Source: CAYTED01 sp964537075
GTDB lineage: Bacteria > Patescibacteriota > Minisyncoccia > Moranbacterales > UBA1568
DNA length: 64,000 nt
Reading direction: 5' to 3'
Assembly (NCBI GenBank): GCA_964537075.1
Contig: CAZIBB010000001.1
Span: 38,145 to 102,144 of the forward strand
Below, piece after piece: positions 17,268 to 25,053 of this stretch. The notes under the pieces were generated by a model. The model was not told the origin of the DNA and did not search any database. It saw nothing but the letters and a program-made list of their open reading frames with translations. Made by a program: the position numbers and the translations under genes. The first letter of the stretch is position 1. The number at the start of each line of letters is the position of its first letter.

Positions 17268-17290
17268 TTCATGCTCCTCCGAGAAACCTC

Positions 17291-18256
17291 CTATATTTTT
17301 TCCGCGACACGAAGTTTCGCGCTTCGCGAACGGGAGTTCTTCGCTTCCTCTTCCTCACTTGGTCCGATCGGTTTCCCGGTAATGATCTTGAGCCGGGGGG
17401 TTTTCCCGCACCGACATTCCGGAAAATTCGCTGGACAGACACATCCCTTCGCCTCGGCTCGAAAAAATTCCTTCACGATTCGACCCTCGCCGGAATGAAA
17501 CGTGATGACCACGAGCCGGCCACCCACCGCCAATCGGCTCGCCGCGGCGGGAAGAAATACACTCAACCGTTCGAATTCCCGATTGACTTCGATGCGCAAG
17601 GCCTGAAAGACCTTGGTTGCGGGATGAATACCAATCGCCCGACGCTCCGCACCCGAGAATACCCCTTCGATAATCGCCGCGAGTTCCGTCGTCGTCCGTA
17701 TCGGCTTTCGTTTTCGCTCCATGGCGATGCGTCGGGCAATCCGCTTCGCCTTCGATTCATCGCCATAGAGGGAAAATATTTCCGAAAGTCGCTCTTCCGA
17801 ATATCGCCGCAGTATCTCTTCGGCCGTCAGGGCATCATCTTGATTCAGTCGCATATCGAGCGGTCCGTCATGCACGAATGAGAATCCGCGTCCGGATTCC
17901 TCGATCTGATCCGATGAGAACCCGAGATCCGCCATGATACCCTGCACCTTCCCGATGCCCAGCCGATCAAGTTCGCTCTCGATATGGGAAAAGTTTTCAC
18001 GGACGACCACAAGGCGCCCATCCCGATACGCCTGCTCCAATACGGGATCGTTTTCTATCCTCCCGAGAAAACGATCAACCGCCTGCGCATCCATATCAAA
18101 TGAAATTACCTTCCCTGTCGGAAGCACCCGCTCCAAGAGCGCAAGCGTGTGACTGCCACCGCCAAGCGTGGCATCCACGACGATATCGCCATCCTTCAGA
18201 CAAAGTGCCTGTATTGTCTCTTCTAAAAGAACCGGGATATGTTTCGTCGCTTCCAT
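17291..18256 (-). CDS. rsmH: 16S rRNA (cytosine-1402-N4)-methyltransferase
   Basis: RsmH (MraW) methylates N4 of C1402 in 16S rRNA using S-adenosylmethionine and tunes decoding fidelity. The 321-aa protein begins KHIPVLLEETIQAL, followed by the SAM loop DATLGGGSHTLALLE, then GIMADLGFSSDQIEESGRGF with the DLG..S motif, the family GPLDMRLNQ, and TKVFQALRIEVN near the end. All are signatures of this family and length is normal. It occupies its usual place between mraZ and ftsL in the dcw cluster. The gap to mraZ is unusual: 140 bp occupied by inverted word repeats with a nested GC palindrome. Confidence 0.97.
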   Translation of the reverse strand: MEATKHIPVLLEETIQALCLKDGDIVVDATLGGGSHTLALLERVLPTGKVISFDMDAQAVDRFLGRIENDPVLEQAYRDGRLVVVRENFSHIESELDRLGIGKVQGIMADLGFSSDQIEESGRGFSFVHDGPLDMRLNQDDALTAEEILRRYSEERLSEIFSLYGDESKAKRIARRIAMERKRKPIRTTTELAAIIEGVFSGAERRAIGIHPATKVFQALRIEVNREFERLSVFLPAAASRLAVGGRLVVITFHSGEGRIVKEFFRAEAKGCVCPANFPECRCGKTPRLKIITGKPIGPSEEEEAKNSRSRSAKLRVAEKI

Positions 18257-18273
18257 ACTCCATCATTTCTTAA

Positions 18274-18393
18274 TTTCGAATTTCGAATTTTTAATTTCGA
18301 GTGAATTCTAAATGACTTCATATTTCAATCATTCAAAAACTCATCATTCCTGCCTGCCGGCAGGCAGGGATTCAAAATTCGAAATTCGAAATT
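18274..18393. repeat. Inverted word-repeat arms with a nested perfect GC palindrome
   Basis: The left arm repeats AATTTCG/AATTTCG (18274-18300), the right arm AAAATTCG/AAATTCG/AAATTT (18373-18393), complementary to it. Between them, at 18349-18368, is the perfect 20-bp family D palindrome CCTGCCTGCC/GGCAGGCAGG. It sits inside the mraZ-rsmH gap and could form a long hairpin in the dcw transcript. Confidence 0.85.
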
Positions 18394-18396
18394 TCT

Positions 18397-18831
18397 TTAA
18401 TAGACCCCAAGCTTCCCCAGCTGCTCCGCGATCTTCCCCGTCTGTTTCTCCGCGAGTCCCTTGTATTTCTTCCACCGATCCTCGCTCCAGATTTCCAATC
18501 GATTATAAAGACCGACCACCACGGTATCTTTCTTCAATCCGGCGTACGCTTTCAAATAATCCGGTACGAGCACGCGCCCCTGACTGTCGAGATCGACATC
18601 CACCGCACCCGCGAGCATCATACGAGTGAAGCTTCGAGTCCCCGCTTCTCCGACTGGCATGCTTCCGAGTTTCGCCGCGATCTCCTCCCATACTTTCATC
18701 GGATACACAAAGAGACAGTCATCAAGTCCGCGAGTCACTACTACTTTCGATCCCAACTCACCACGAAATTTCGATGGCATAGCCAACCGCTTCTTCGGAT
18801 CGATCGTATGATTGTATTCGCCGATAAACAT
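18397..18831 (-). CDS. mraZ: Transcriptional regulator MraZ
   Basis: MraZ is a DNA-binding regulator at the head of the division and cell wall (dcw) cluster, usually repressing it. The 144-aa protein has the two tandem SpoVT-AbrB-like halves: MFIGEYNHTIDPKKRLAMPSKFR in the first and VDVDLDSQGRVLVPDYLKAYAG in the second, each carrying the conserved D-x-x-x-R-x-x-x-P core. Length is typical. The upstream region contains four TGG boxes at 10-bp pitch (see 18945-18990), consistent with autoregulation. It is followed by rsmH, ftsL, ftsI and murF, so the visible cluster is mraZ to murF, without mraY, murD, ftsW or murG. Confidence 0.97.
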   Translation of the reverse strand: MFIGEYNHTIDPKKRLAMPSKFRGELGSKVVVTRGLDDCLFVYPMKVWEEIAAKLGSMPVGEAGTRSFTRMMLAGAVDVDLDSQGRVLVPDYLKAYAGLKKDTVVVGLYNRLEIWSEDRWKKYKGLAEKQTGKIAEQLGKLGVY

Positions 18832-18839
18832 ATTCGTAA

Positions 18840-18940
18840 CTTATAACAAACGACTGACAACCAACGACCAGAAAATACATAAACTAAAAACTGTCGCTGT
18901 ATTGTTGTAAGTTGTATGTCGTATGTCGTCAGTTTTTATA
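18840..18940. repeat. Inverted word-repeat arms in the mraZ leader
   Basis: The left arm (18846-18870) contains AACGACTGACAACCAACGAC; the right arm (18900-18932) contains GTTGTATG, TCGTATG and TCGTCAGT, partly complementary to it. The words are about 7 bases long. It lies between the MraZ boxes and the mraZ start codon, hence in the 5' leader. Confidence 0.6.
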
Positions 18941-18944
18941 GTTT

Positions 18945-18990
18945 CCCCACTTCTCACCACTTTTAGTGTGAGTAGCTCCATTTTACTCCA
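18945..18990 (-). promoter_or_regulatory. Probable MraZ operator (direct TGG boxes)
   Basis: Reading the minus strand, GTGG/ATGG boxes occur with TGG at 18990, 18980, 18959 and 18949: two pairs at exactly 10 bp, separated by 21 bp. Known MraZ operators are direct repeats of a TGGG-type box at 10-bp pitch upstream of mraZ. A possible -10 (TATTAT) lies just upstream at about 18995-19000, so the boxes fall at the transcription start. Confidence 0.7.
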
Positions 18991-19094
18991 CTTATAATAC
19001 AAGCGTCAACATCTCGCCCCACCAAAGTTATCCACCGTCAGGAAAAACAAAAAACGGCTTATAATAACCGTTTTTATAAATATCCAGATTTTTC

Positions 19095-19228
19095 TCCTTC
19101 AAATAAATTCTTCAGCGTGACTTTACGATCAAAAGCATGGTCTTTTTTGCTTTTAAAAAAAGTTTTGAGCGTAATGTCAGTTCAGTTTCGCTGGAAACCG
19201 AACGGCGATGGAAAATTTATTTGAAGGA
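19095..19228. repeat. 134-bp palindromic element with 15-bp inverted ends (single copy here)
   Basis: TCCTTCAAATAAATT at 19095-19109 is the exact complement of the sequence at 19214-19228. Between them are nested arms (TTTACG and TCAAAAGC with GTTTTGAGCGTAA, 19120-19178) and a small hairpin GTTCAGTTTC/GAAACCGAAC (19183-19206). The segment also shares an inverted 14-mer (19209-19222 with 19456-19469) that embraces repeat C1. No gene is visible in 18832-19519; this element, C1 and the MraZ region fill it. Confidence 0.8.
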
Positions 19229-19229
19229 T

Positions 19230-19460
19230 GATAAATGGTATTAACCCCAAAGCAAGCTCTTGACACTGAAATGAACAAAAGTTCATTTCATTTCCGCGTC
19301 CCGTCTCGCCGACGAGGTAGACAAGCCGCGGGGTATTTACCCTGTGTTACCCGCCTCGCGTCGATGAGTCCGTGAGTCGAGGCGGGCCGTCACTCTCCGT
19401 CAGCTGACGGACGAAAGTAAAAGTAAGAACTTTTAGCCTTACTCACTCACTCGGTAATAA
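19230..19460. repeat. Palindromic element family C, copy C1, with nested palindromes
   Basis: Aligns with 24886-25053: shared blocks are AAATGGTATTAACCCC, a small hairpin (AAGCAAGCTCTT here), GAAATGAAC/GTTCATTTC, GGTATTTACCC, CCGTCACTC, AAGTAAGAACTTT and TACTCACTC-CGGTAATAAT-type ends. Compared with C2 it holds two extra palindromes: CCGCCTCG/CGAGGCGG (19351-19385) and CCGTCAG/CTGACGG (19397-19410). It lies between the SulP gene and the mraZ leader. Confidence 0.85.
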
Positions 19461-19519
19461 ATTTTCCATCCTATATGGTAATCTCCCCCATGGGAAGCAT
19501 CGCTCAAAATTCATGTCAT

Positions 19520-21241
19520 TCACAATTTCTTGCACTCTAAAAAGAACTTCGCCTGACAACGGGTGCAAGCGGACGTATCAAGAGAGGAAAAAGCATCCTT
19601 GATGGCATCTTGTTTGGAGGCGAAAATATTCTCTACGCCGATTGTCTTGAGAAATCCTCCTCGCTTGAGAATTTGCTTCACCGGCTCACGCAAACCGACC
19701 AGGATCATCCGTCGCCCGCTTCTCTCTAATCGAGCTTTCTCATGAACCAGGAATTCTGCTCCAGCCGTATCGATGAAATTCACATTGCGACAAAGTATAA
19801 CACGCGCTTTTTCGCCGTTATCGAACGTCTCGAAATCTTTCTCAATATTCGATACGGACGCGAAGAAAAGAGACCCCTCAATCTTGAGTACCAAAATCTG
19901 TGGACAGCGCACAGCACCGTCCGATTCCACGAAACGACGATTCGCCATCGTCTTATCCGGAATACACTCGAAAACACGGGGACGGGAAATCCTTCCGAAA
20001 AAGAGGAGGATGGCAAGCACTCCGCCAAACAAGATACCATTATCGAGATGCGGGGCAAAAAATACGGTTGCAAAAAATGTAGCAAACGCAGCTAGGCCAT
20101 CTGATCGATGCGTTTCCCAAAGATGCATCATACTTTTTATATTAACGAGCCCGACAACCGCCATCATGATTACCGCGGCGAGCACTGCTTGTGGCAAGTG
20201 ATAGAGAAAAGGGGTGAGAAAGAGAAGCGTCAAGAGAACAAATAATCCGGTAAAGATAGAAGACATGCTCGTTTTTGCGCCAGCGGAGAAATTCACAGCC
20301 GAACGGGAGAATGATCCACCAACCGGAAATGAGCCTATGAAACTGCCGGTAATATTCGCCAACCCCTGTCCGATGAGCTCCTGATTCGGATCGATTGACT
20401 CATGTGTTTTTGCACTGATTGCCTTAGCGATGGATATCGCTTCCATAAAACCGATGAGCGCGATGACAAGTGCCGCCGAAAACAGATTCATCACCATATG
20501 CCAATCAAAACGCGGAAATGCGATACCTGGCAGCCCCTGTGGGATAGTTCCGACAACATTCCCGCTGAAATGACTCGAGAAACCTATGAGGAAACTCGCC
20601 ATGATGGATACGGCAACGACAATCAATACACCCGGTACCTTCGGCACGAATTTTTTCAAAAGAAACATGGCAATAAAAGCCGCTATGCCCATACACAGCG
20701 TCGGAAGATGTGCCTCAGGAATAAGAAGGAACACTTTCCAAATATCAGAAAGATACGAATCGCTTTGTTGCATCGGGACACCGAGTATCTTATTCAGCTG
20801 TGAAAATCCGATAATGAGCGCGGCGGCGTTCGTAAATCCGACGATGACCGGATGTGCAAGAAAATTCATCATGACGCCTATCCGGAGTATTCCGAGCAAG
20901 ATCTGAATAACCCCGACGAGAAATGCGAGAAATATGGCGAGAATAACAAACTCTTCCGTTTTCGGAACGGCAAATACAGAAAGGGTTGATGCTGTGAGAA
21001 GAGCGACAATTGCCACCGGTCCAGTAGAAAGTTGCGATGATGATCCAAAAAGCGCCGCAGTGATAACCGGCAAAAGCGCTGCATACAGACCATAATAAGC
21101 CGGAACACCGGCAAGCTGCGCATACGCCATCGATTGTGGTACCAATACGAGAGCGACCGTCATGCCGGCGATAAAATCAGCCCGGAGCACGCCAACCCTC
21201 AAGGGAAACCACCGCAGGAATGGGAATATTTTCTGAATCAT
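19520..21241 (-). CDS. SulP-family anion transporter with STAS domain
   Basis: Inner-membrane secondary transporter of the SulP/SLC26 family (573 aa), which moves sulfate, bicarbonate or other anions. The N-terminal two thirds hold 12-14 hydrophobic segments, starting with the family motif DFIAGMTVALVLVPQSMAYA and AGVPAYYGLYAALLP; NITGSFIGSFPVGGSFSRSAVN is the second hallmark. The last 130 residues form a STAS domain (ILVLKIEGSLFFASVSNIEKD and NFIDTAGAEFLV). A cysteine-containing tail (CTRCQAKFFLECKKL) follows. The ATG at 21241 is used because an in-frame ATG at 21301 lies inside the pepA terminator hairpin. Substrate is not evident; no sulfate-assimilation genes are in the window, so bicarbonate is possible. 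Confidence 0.93.
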   Translation of the reverse strand: MIQKIFPFLRWFPLRVGVLRADFIAGMTVALVLVPQSMAYAQLAGVPAYYGLYAALLPVITAALFGSSSQLSTGPVAIVALLTASTLSVFAVPKTEEFVILAIFLAFLVGVIQILLGILRIGVMMNFLAHPVIVGFTNAAALIIGFSQLNKILGVPMQQSDSYLSDIWKVFLLIPEAHLPTLCMGIAAFIAMFLLKKFVPKVPGVLIVVAVSIMASFLIGFSSHFSGNVVGTIPQGLPGIAFPRFDWHMVMNLFSAALVIALIGFMEAISIAKAISAKTHESIDPNQELIGQGLANITGSFIGSFPVGGSFSRSAVNFSAGAKTSMSSIFTGLFVLLTLLFLTPFLYHLPQAVLAAVIMMAVVGLVNIKSMMHLWETHRSDGLAAFATFFATVFFAPHLDNGILFGGVLAILLFFGRISRPRVFECIPDKTMANRRFVESDGAVRCPQILVLKIEGSLFFASVSNIEKDFETFDNGEKARVILCRNVNFIDTAGAEFLVHEKARLERSGRRMILVGLREPVKQILKRGGFLKTIGVENIFASKQDAIKDAFSSLDTSACTRCQAKFFLECKKL

Positions 21242-21273
21242 AAAAACGATACCTGACTTTTTATCAAACGGAC

Positions 21274-21316
21274 AAAAAAAACCCTCCTCAACTTCATCCA
21301 TGAATCAGCGAGGAGG
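21274..21316 (-). terminator. Intrinsic terminator of pepA
   Basis: On the minus strand CCTCCTC (21316-21310) pairs with GAGGAGG (21289-21283), followed by T8. It also overlaps the false upstream start of the SulP gene. Confidence 0.82.
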
Positions 21317-21341
21317 AAAATGAAACAATTTCCCTATTTTA

Positions 21342-22724
21342 TTATTTTTGGAGCATTTTGACAAGTAATCGCACAGGTGCACCAGCGGCACCTTTCGCGA
21401 GAAATTCCCCGTCGATACTCGTCATGCGCGGGGCAATATCGAGATGCACCCACGGGTATCCTACGGCGAATTGTTTGAGAAAGGCGGCGGCGGTAATCGC
21501 TCCACCATAACGCGTCTTGCCGAGATTGCTAAAGTCGCCGATAGTGCCTTTGATTTCTTCATCATATTCCTCCCAGAGTGGGAGCGGCCACACATAATCA
21601 CCGGAAAGCTCGCCAAGTTCACGGAACCTCTTTTCTAATGTCTCATCCGTCGTAAACAATGCCGAAGCCCGTTCGCCAAGTGCCGCCATCGATGCGCCCG
21701 TAAGCGTCGCCACATCCACCACGAGCGACGGCTTATACTTCGCCGCATACGTCAATGCATCGGCGAGGATGATGCGTCCTTCCGCATCGGTATTATTGAC
21801 TTCAATCGTTTTTCCTGACATTGAACGAAGCACATCGCCCGGACGATAGCTCGATCCGGACGGCATGTTTTCCACCGCCGGTACTAATGCAACTAAGTTG
21901 CACTTCAACTTCAAACGGGCAGCCGCCGCAACTGTATGCATCACCGCCGCACCGCCAGACATATCCATATTCATCCCAAGCATGCTGTTCTCGGGCTTCA
22001 AATTTATTCCTCCCGTATCAAAGGTCACGCCCTTGCCAACCAACACGATTGGAGCGATGTTCTTCTTTCCGCCAAAATACTCAAGAATGATAAACTTCGG
22101 AGGAAGCTCCGATCCCTTCCCTACCCCGAGTACGCCACCCATACCAAGTTTCTTCATTTCCGAAACACCGAGAATCTTTACCATGAGGCCATGTTGTTTC
22201 GCGATTTTCTTCGCCTCAATGGCAAGCGTCTCCGGTGTCACATCACCCCCTGGGAGATTCGCCAGACGCCTGCAGGCATTGACCTCTTCACCGACAATCA
22301 TTCCTCGTTTCACACCATCGGCGAATTCCTTGCTCGCATTTTCAAAAAGAATTTCTTTCACACTTGGAAACCCCTCCTCCGGCTTCGTCAAAAATTCCGT
22401 AAAAGAATAATTTGCCATGAGAAAGTTCGTCGCGATGAGTTCGCCAAGCTCCTGGTCAAACATGTTTACATTTTCAAAAGAAAAAATACTTGCATCTATC
22501 ACGAGTGCAGGCATCTTCTTTCCTTTGGCAATCGACACGATCTTTCGTATAAAAAGAATAAGTTTTCGGTGAGTCATCTTTTCCGGATCCGATATTCCGA
22601 GTATTATTTTTTGGGATCCATCCTCAAGCCGGAATACCTCATCCTGTTTTCCGTTTCCCCGTTCCACACGCACCATCTTCGTCCTTCCATTTTTCACTGC
22701 ACCCGTCATGGTTCTGATATTCAT
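21342..22724 (-). CDS. pepA: Leucyl aminopeptidase (M17 family)
   Basis: Cytosolic dinuclear-metal aminopeptidase of family M17 that removes N-terminal residues in peptide turnover. The 460-aa product carries the catalytic C-terminal domain: VLVGKGVTFDTGGINLKP (metal-binding aspartate and the catalytic lysine), MDMSGGAAVMHTV, and the M17 signature NTDAEGRIILADALTYA; LVDVATLTGA follows. Start at 22724 (MNIRTMTGAV); a longer reading from 22784 would begin inside repeat A2. A probable promoter lies beyond A2, so the mRNA would carry the palindromic element as a 200-base structured leader. PepA of some bacteria also binds DNA in site-specific recombination, but nothing here indicates that role. 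Confidence 0.95.
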   Translation of the reverse strand: MNIRTMTGAVKNGRTKMVRVERGNGKQDEVFRLEDGSQKIILGISDPEKMTHRKLILFIRKIVSIAKGKKMPALVIDASIFSFENVNMFDQELGELIATNFLMANYSFTEFLTKPEEGFPSVKEILFENASKEFADGVKRGMIVGEEVNACRRLANLPGGDVTPETLAIEAKKIAKQHGLMVKILGVSEMKKLGMGGVLGVGKGSELPPKFIILEYFGGKKNIAPIVLVGKGVTFDTGGINLKPENSMLGMNMDMSGGAAVMHTVAAAARLKLKCNLVALVPAVENMPSGSSYRPGDVLRSMSGKTIEVNNTDAEGRIILADALTYAAKYKPSLVVDVATLTGASMAALGERASALFTTDETLEKRFRELGELSGDYVWPLPLWEEYDEEIKGTIGDFSNLGKTRYGGAITAAAFLKQFAVGYPWVHLDIAPRMTSIDGEFLAKGAAGAPVRLLVKMLQK

Positions 22725-22763
22725 AGCGATCGAGTATATAAAAATCCTATTATTCCCTCCATA

Positions 22764-22946
22764 AGAGCCTGTTGAAAAATCCACCGCCTGTGATATAGAG
22801 ATCTGCTTGTCGGCTATAATCTCAGAATTTCGGCTGCAAATCCTGAAAAGCTCGTCGGGGTATCATGATAGCCCTCCTCACCTGTTCAGAATTTTCGCTC
22901 GAAATTCTGAAATTATAACTCGACATGACTTTTTCAACAGGCTCTG
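22764..22946. repeat. Palindromic element family A, copy A2
   Basis: 183 bp with perfect inverted ends AGAGCCTGTTGAAAAA (22764-22779 and 22931-22946). Second stem: ATAATCTCAGAATTTCG against CGAAATTCTGAAATTAT; central hairpin GGGTATCATGATAGCCC. Conserved loop words as in A1. The end sequence differs completely from A1 and A4 but still pairs with itself. It stands between the pepA start and a probable promoter. Confidence 0.93.
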
Positions 22947-22956
22947 AGACATTCTA

Positions 22957-22984
22957 TTCTAACAACTTTTCCGAAAAAAAACAA
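22957..22984 (-). promoter_or_regulatory. Possible promoter of pepA upstream of repeat A2
   Basis: Minus strand TTGTTT, 16 bases, then TAGAAT. The -35 lies in the T-run of the preceding terminator, so it is a weak call; its importance is that it would place A2 in the transcribed leader of pepA. Confidence 0.45.
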
Positions 22985-23020
22985 AAAAAACGGCACCCAG
23001 GAATGTTTCCCTGATTGCCG
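22983..23020 (-). terminator. Intrinsic terminator of the 160-aa orphan gene
   Basis: Minus strand CGGCAATCAGGG and CCTGGGTGCCG (22991-23020) pair with an internal mismatch, followed by T8 (A-run 22983-22990). Confidence 0.88.
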
Positions 23021-23043
23021 AGTCTACCGAGACTATCGAATCC

Positions 23044-23526
23044 CTACGGATTGGCGAGCGCCTCCATAGGTACCGGACGGAAATCCAAACTGGCGGCACG
23101 AAGAGTTACCCTCCGCATCGATCCGACCGTCCATGATTCCATGGGTTGTCCTTTCACTGCCGTATTTCGGAATAACCCGCGAAGGATCAGTCGAAGCGTA
23201 ACGATGCCATGCCGCCCATGCCGCAATTGTTCCTCGAGGTCATCAAAGAAATAAGAGATCGATCCCCTTCCGTTATGGTCCAAGGAAAACTTCATGAATC
23301 GGAGCGTAGCGTGCGCAGTCTCCAGCCGAGGTTCATGATATTGTGCTCCCGGCTTTCTCCGCGGTGGCCTGATGGAAACGGCCACCCTTCTGAGGCACAA
23401 CCTGATTTTCTCATTGTCCGAGTCACTCATATTCCCGAGAATATACCGACCGTGAGCGACCGTGGCCGTCCAAAGTGGAATCTCATCCGGATTCTCCGGC
23501 CCATTATCATGACTGATTTCTGTCAT
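23044..23526 (-). CDS. Orphan arginine-rich 160-aa protein
   Basis: No family recognised. The protein is soluble, rich in arginine and histidine, and looks like mixed beta/alpha (for example TAVAHGRYILGNMSD, IRLCLRRVAVSIRPPRRK, GIVTLRLILRGLFRN). The gene is credible because it has a complete transcription unit of its own: a TTGACG-17-TAAACT promoter at 23625-23653, an AAGGAT ribosome-binding site before the ATG, and a strong terminator just after the stop. Its leader is about 90 bases and contains a weak hairpin that may also end rarA transcription. Same style of isolated, strongly expressed small gene as those at 49178, 52818 and 61368. Function unknown. Confidence 0.7.
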   Translation of the reverse strand: MTEISHDNGPENPDEIPLWTATVAHGRYILGNMSDSDNEKIRLCLRRVAVSIRPPRRKPGAQYHEPRLETAHATLRFMKFSLDHNGRGSISYFFDDLEEQLRHGRHGIVTLRLILRGLFRNTAVKGQPMESWTVGSMRRVTLRAASLDFRPVPMEALANP

Positions 23527-23624
23527 TTTTCATCCTTTTTTTTAAAAAACCAAATAATAAAACGGCCAAGCAAAATTCTGTGGTCGTTTTTCTCCCGTGA
23601 AATCTTCTCAAACTCCACCGGACG

Positions 23625-23653
23625 AGTTTAGCATAAAAAGCATATACCGTCAA
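23625..23653 (-). promoter_or_regulatory. Sigma-70-type promoter of the 160-aa orphan gene
   Basis: Minus strand TTGACG (23653-23648), 17-base spacer, TAAACT (23630-23625). It overlaps the last codon of rarA. Confidence 0.78.
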
Positions 23654-24885
23654 GGCTTTGCAGGCAAATCCGATTGAAAATCGATATACTTCCTCCCTAT
23701 GAGTTTTTCCGGAAGATACGCCTGCCTCGCCTCCTCCTTGTTTTTGAAATCCGGAGTGTATTTGTAGTCCTTTCCGTAGCCCAATCCCTTCATCAATTTA
23801 GTCGGAGCATTCCGGAGATGCAGTGGCACCGGCTCATTCGGAAATTTCGCAATATCTTCTTTCACCCTCGCATATCCCGCATAGAGCGCATTTGATTTCT
23901 TCGACTTCGCGAGATACACAACCGCCTGTGCAAGATTCATTTCGCATTCAGGCATACCGATATTCCTGCATGCCTCGAAAGCGGCAACCGCCTGCGGCAA
24001 CGCGAATGAATTGGCGATACCGATATCTTCCGAAGCGAACCGTATGAGGCGCCTCGCGACATATAGAGGATCCTCCCCAGCCTCGAGCATCCGTCCGAGC
24101 CAATAGAGCGAAGCGTTTGCATCATCCCCGCGCATGGATTTATGCAACGCCGAAATGATATCATAATGCCATTCGCCATCCTTATCATAAAGCAGATGGG
24201 AACGCGCCATCACCTCCTCGATCAGTTTCACCGAGATCTTCGCCGCGCGCATCGCGCATGCCTCAAGCGCCGAGAGTGCCTGACGTGCATCGCCCCCCGA
24301 TGCCTCCGCGAGAAACAAAAGTCCTCCCTTCTCCACTGAAATTTTTCCTGAGAGAAGCACTTCATCGGAAGCGAGCGCCCGCTCCAATAACTTCTCGATG
24401 ACTGCGGCGGAAAGTTTTTCCAATACCAAAACGCGCGTCCGGGAGAGCAGTGCAGCATTCACGGAAAAACTCGGGTTCTCGGTCGTCGCCCCGATAAGGA
24501 TGATTATCCCATTCTCGACATATGGAAGCAGAGCATCCTGCTGCGCCTTGTTCCATCGATGTATCTCATCAAGAAAAAGAATCGTTCGTCTCTTCGCTTC
24601 GTAGTTTTCTTTCGCGCGCGCTATCACCATCTGCAAATCCTTCTTCCCGCTGCTGACCGCCGAAAGCTGAATGAATTCCGCGGAAAGTTCCGTCGTGAGG
24701 AGCCTTGCGAGCGTCGTCTTGCCACTTCCTGGTGGCCCCCAAAAGAGAAGCGACGGAACACTCCCTTGCCGGACCGCCTCGCGGAGAAACGACCCCTCTC
24801 CAAAAATTTTCTCCTGTCCAAAAAACTCCGAAATCGTTTTCGGTCGCAATCGTTCCGCAAGCGGGATGTTTTTTTGCTCACTCAT
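23650..24885 (-). CDS. rarA: Replication-associated recombination ATPase RarA (MgsA)
   Basis: AAA+ ATPase related to clamp loaders and RuvB that acts at stalled replication forks. The 411-aa protein begins MSEQKNIPLAERLRPKTISE, typical of RarA, with Walker A GPPGSGKTTLA, Walker B LFLDEIHRWNKAQQD, sensor-1 GATTENPSF, and the C-terminal tetramerisation region (LYWLGRMLEAGEDPLYVARRLIRFASEDIG, then YKYTPDF). The family-typical HxxPxHLRNAPT motif is present as PVPLHLRNAPTKLMK. A longer ORF from 24987 would run through repeat C2 and is rejected. The start codon abuts C2, so its native upstream region and any ribosome-binding site have been replaced by the element. Confidence 0.96.
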   Translation of the reverse strand: MSEQKNIPLAERLRPKTISEFFGQEKIFGEGSFLREAVRQGSVPSLLFWGPPGSGKTTLARLLTTELSAEFIQLSAVSSGKKDLQMVIARAKENYEAKRRTILFLDEIHRWNKAQQDALLPYVENGIIILIGATTENPSFSVNAALLSRTRVLVLEKLSAAVIEKLLERALASDEVLLSGKISVEKGGLLFLAEASGGDARQALSALEACAMRAAKISVKLIEEVMARSHLLYDKDGEWHYDIISALHKSMRGDDANASLYWLGRMLEAGEDPLYVARRLIRFASEDIGIANSFALPQAVAAFEACRNIGMPECEMNLAQAVVYLAKSKKSNALYAGYARVKEDIAKFPNEPVPLHLRNAPTKLMKGLGYGKDYKYTPDFKNKEEARQAYLPEKLIGRKYIDFQSDLPAKP

Positions 24886-25053
24886 AATAAATGGTATTAA
24901 CCCCGGAGCAAGCTCCGGACATTGAAACGAGCAAGAGCTCGTTTCAATTTCGCGGTCCCGCCATGGCGGGACGAGGTATTTACCCATATGTTACCGTCAC
25001 TCGCTCGAAAGTGAAAGTAAGAACTTTCACTTTACTCACTCGCTAGGTAATAA
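24886..25053. repeat. Palindromic element family C, copy C2
   Basis: 168 bp filling the whole gap between rarA and tsaC. Hairpins: CCGGAG/CTCCGG (24903-24918), GAAACGAGC/GCTCGTTTC (24923-24944), GGTCCCGCC/GGCGGGAC (24954-24971), GAAAGTGAAAG/CTTTCAC (25006-25030). The corresponding stems in C1 have different sequence but stay paired. Its right end supplies the last codons and the TGA of tsaC. Confidence 0.87.

Noticed and set aside
19350..19415. Hammerhead-ribozyme-like words in C1 (GATGAGTCCGTGAG and GGACGAAAG)
   Set aside because: The core CUGAUGA is not intact, the GAAA part belongs to another palindrome, and no correctly placed stem III and cleavage triplet can be drawn.
21242..21301. Upstream start of the SulP gene at 21301
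   Set aside because: The extra 20 codons lie inside the pepA terminator hairpin and are not transporter-like; the ATG at 21241 starts the conserved protein.
21936..22775. Plus-strand ORF of 279 codons opposite pepA
   Set aside because: Antisense shadow of a clearly conserved gene; no start signals and composition unlike a folded protein.
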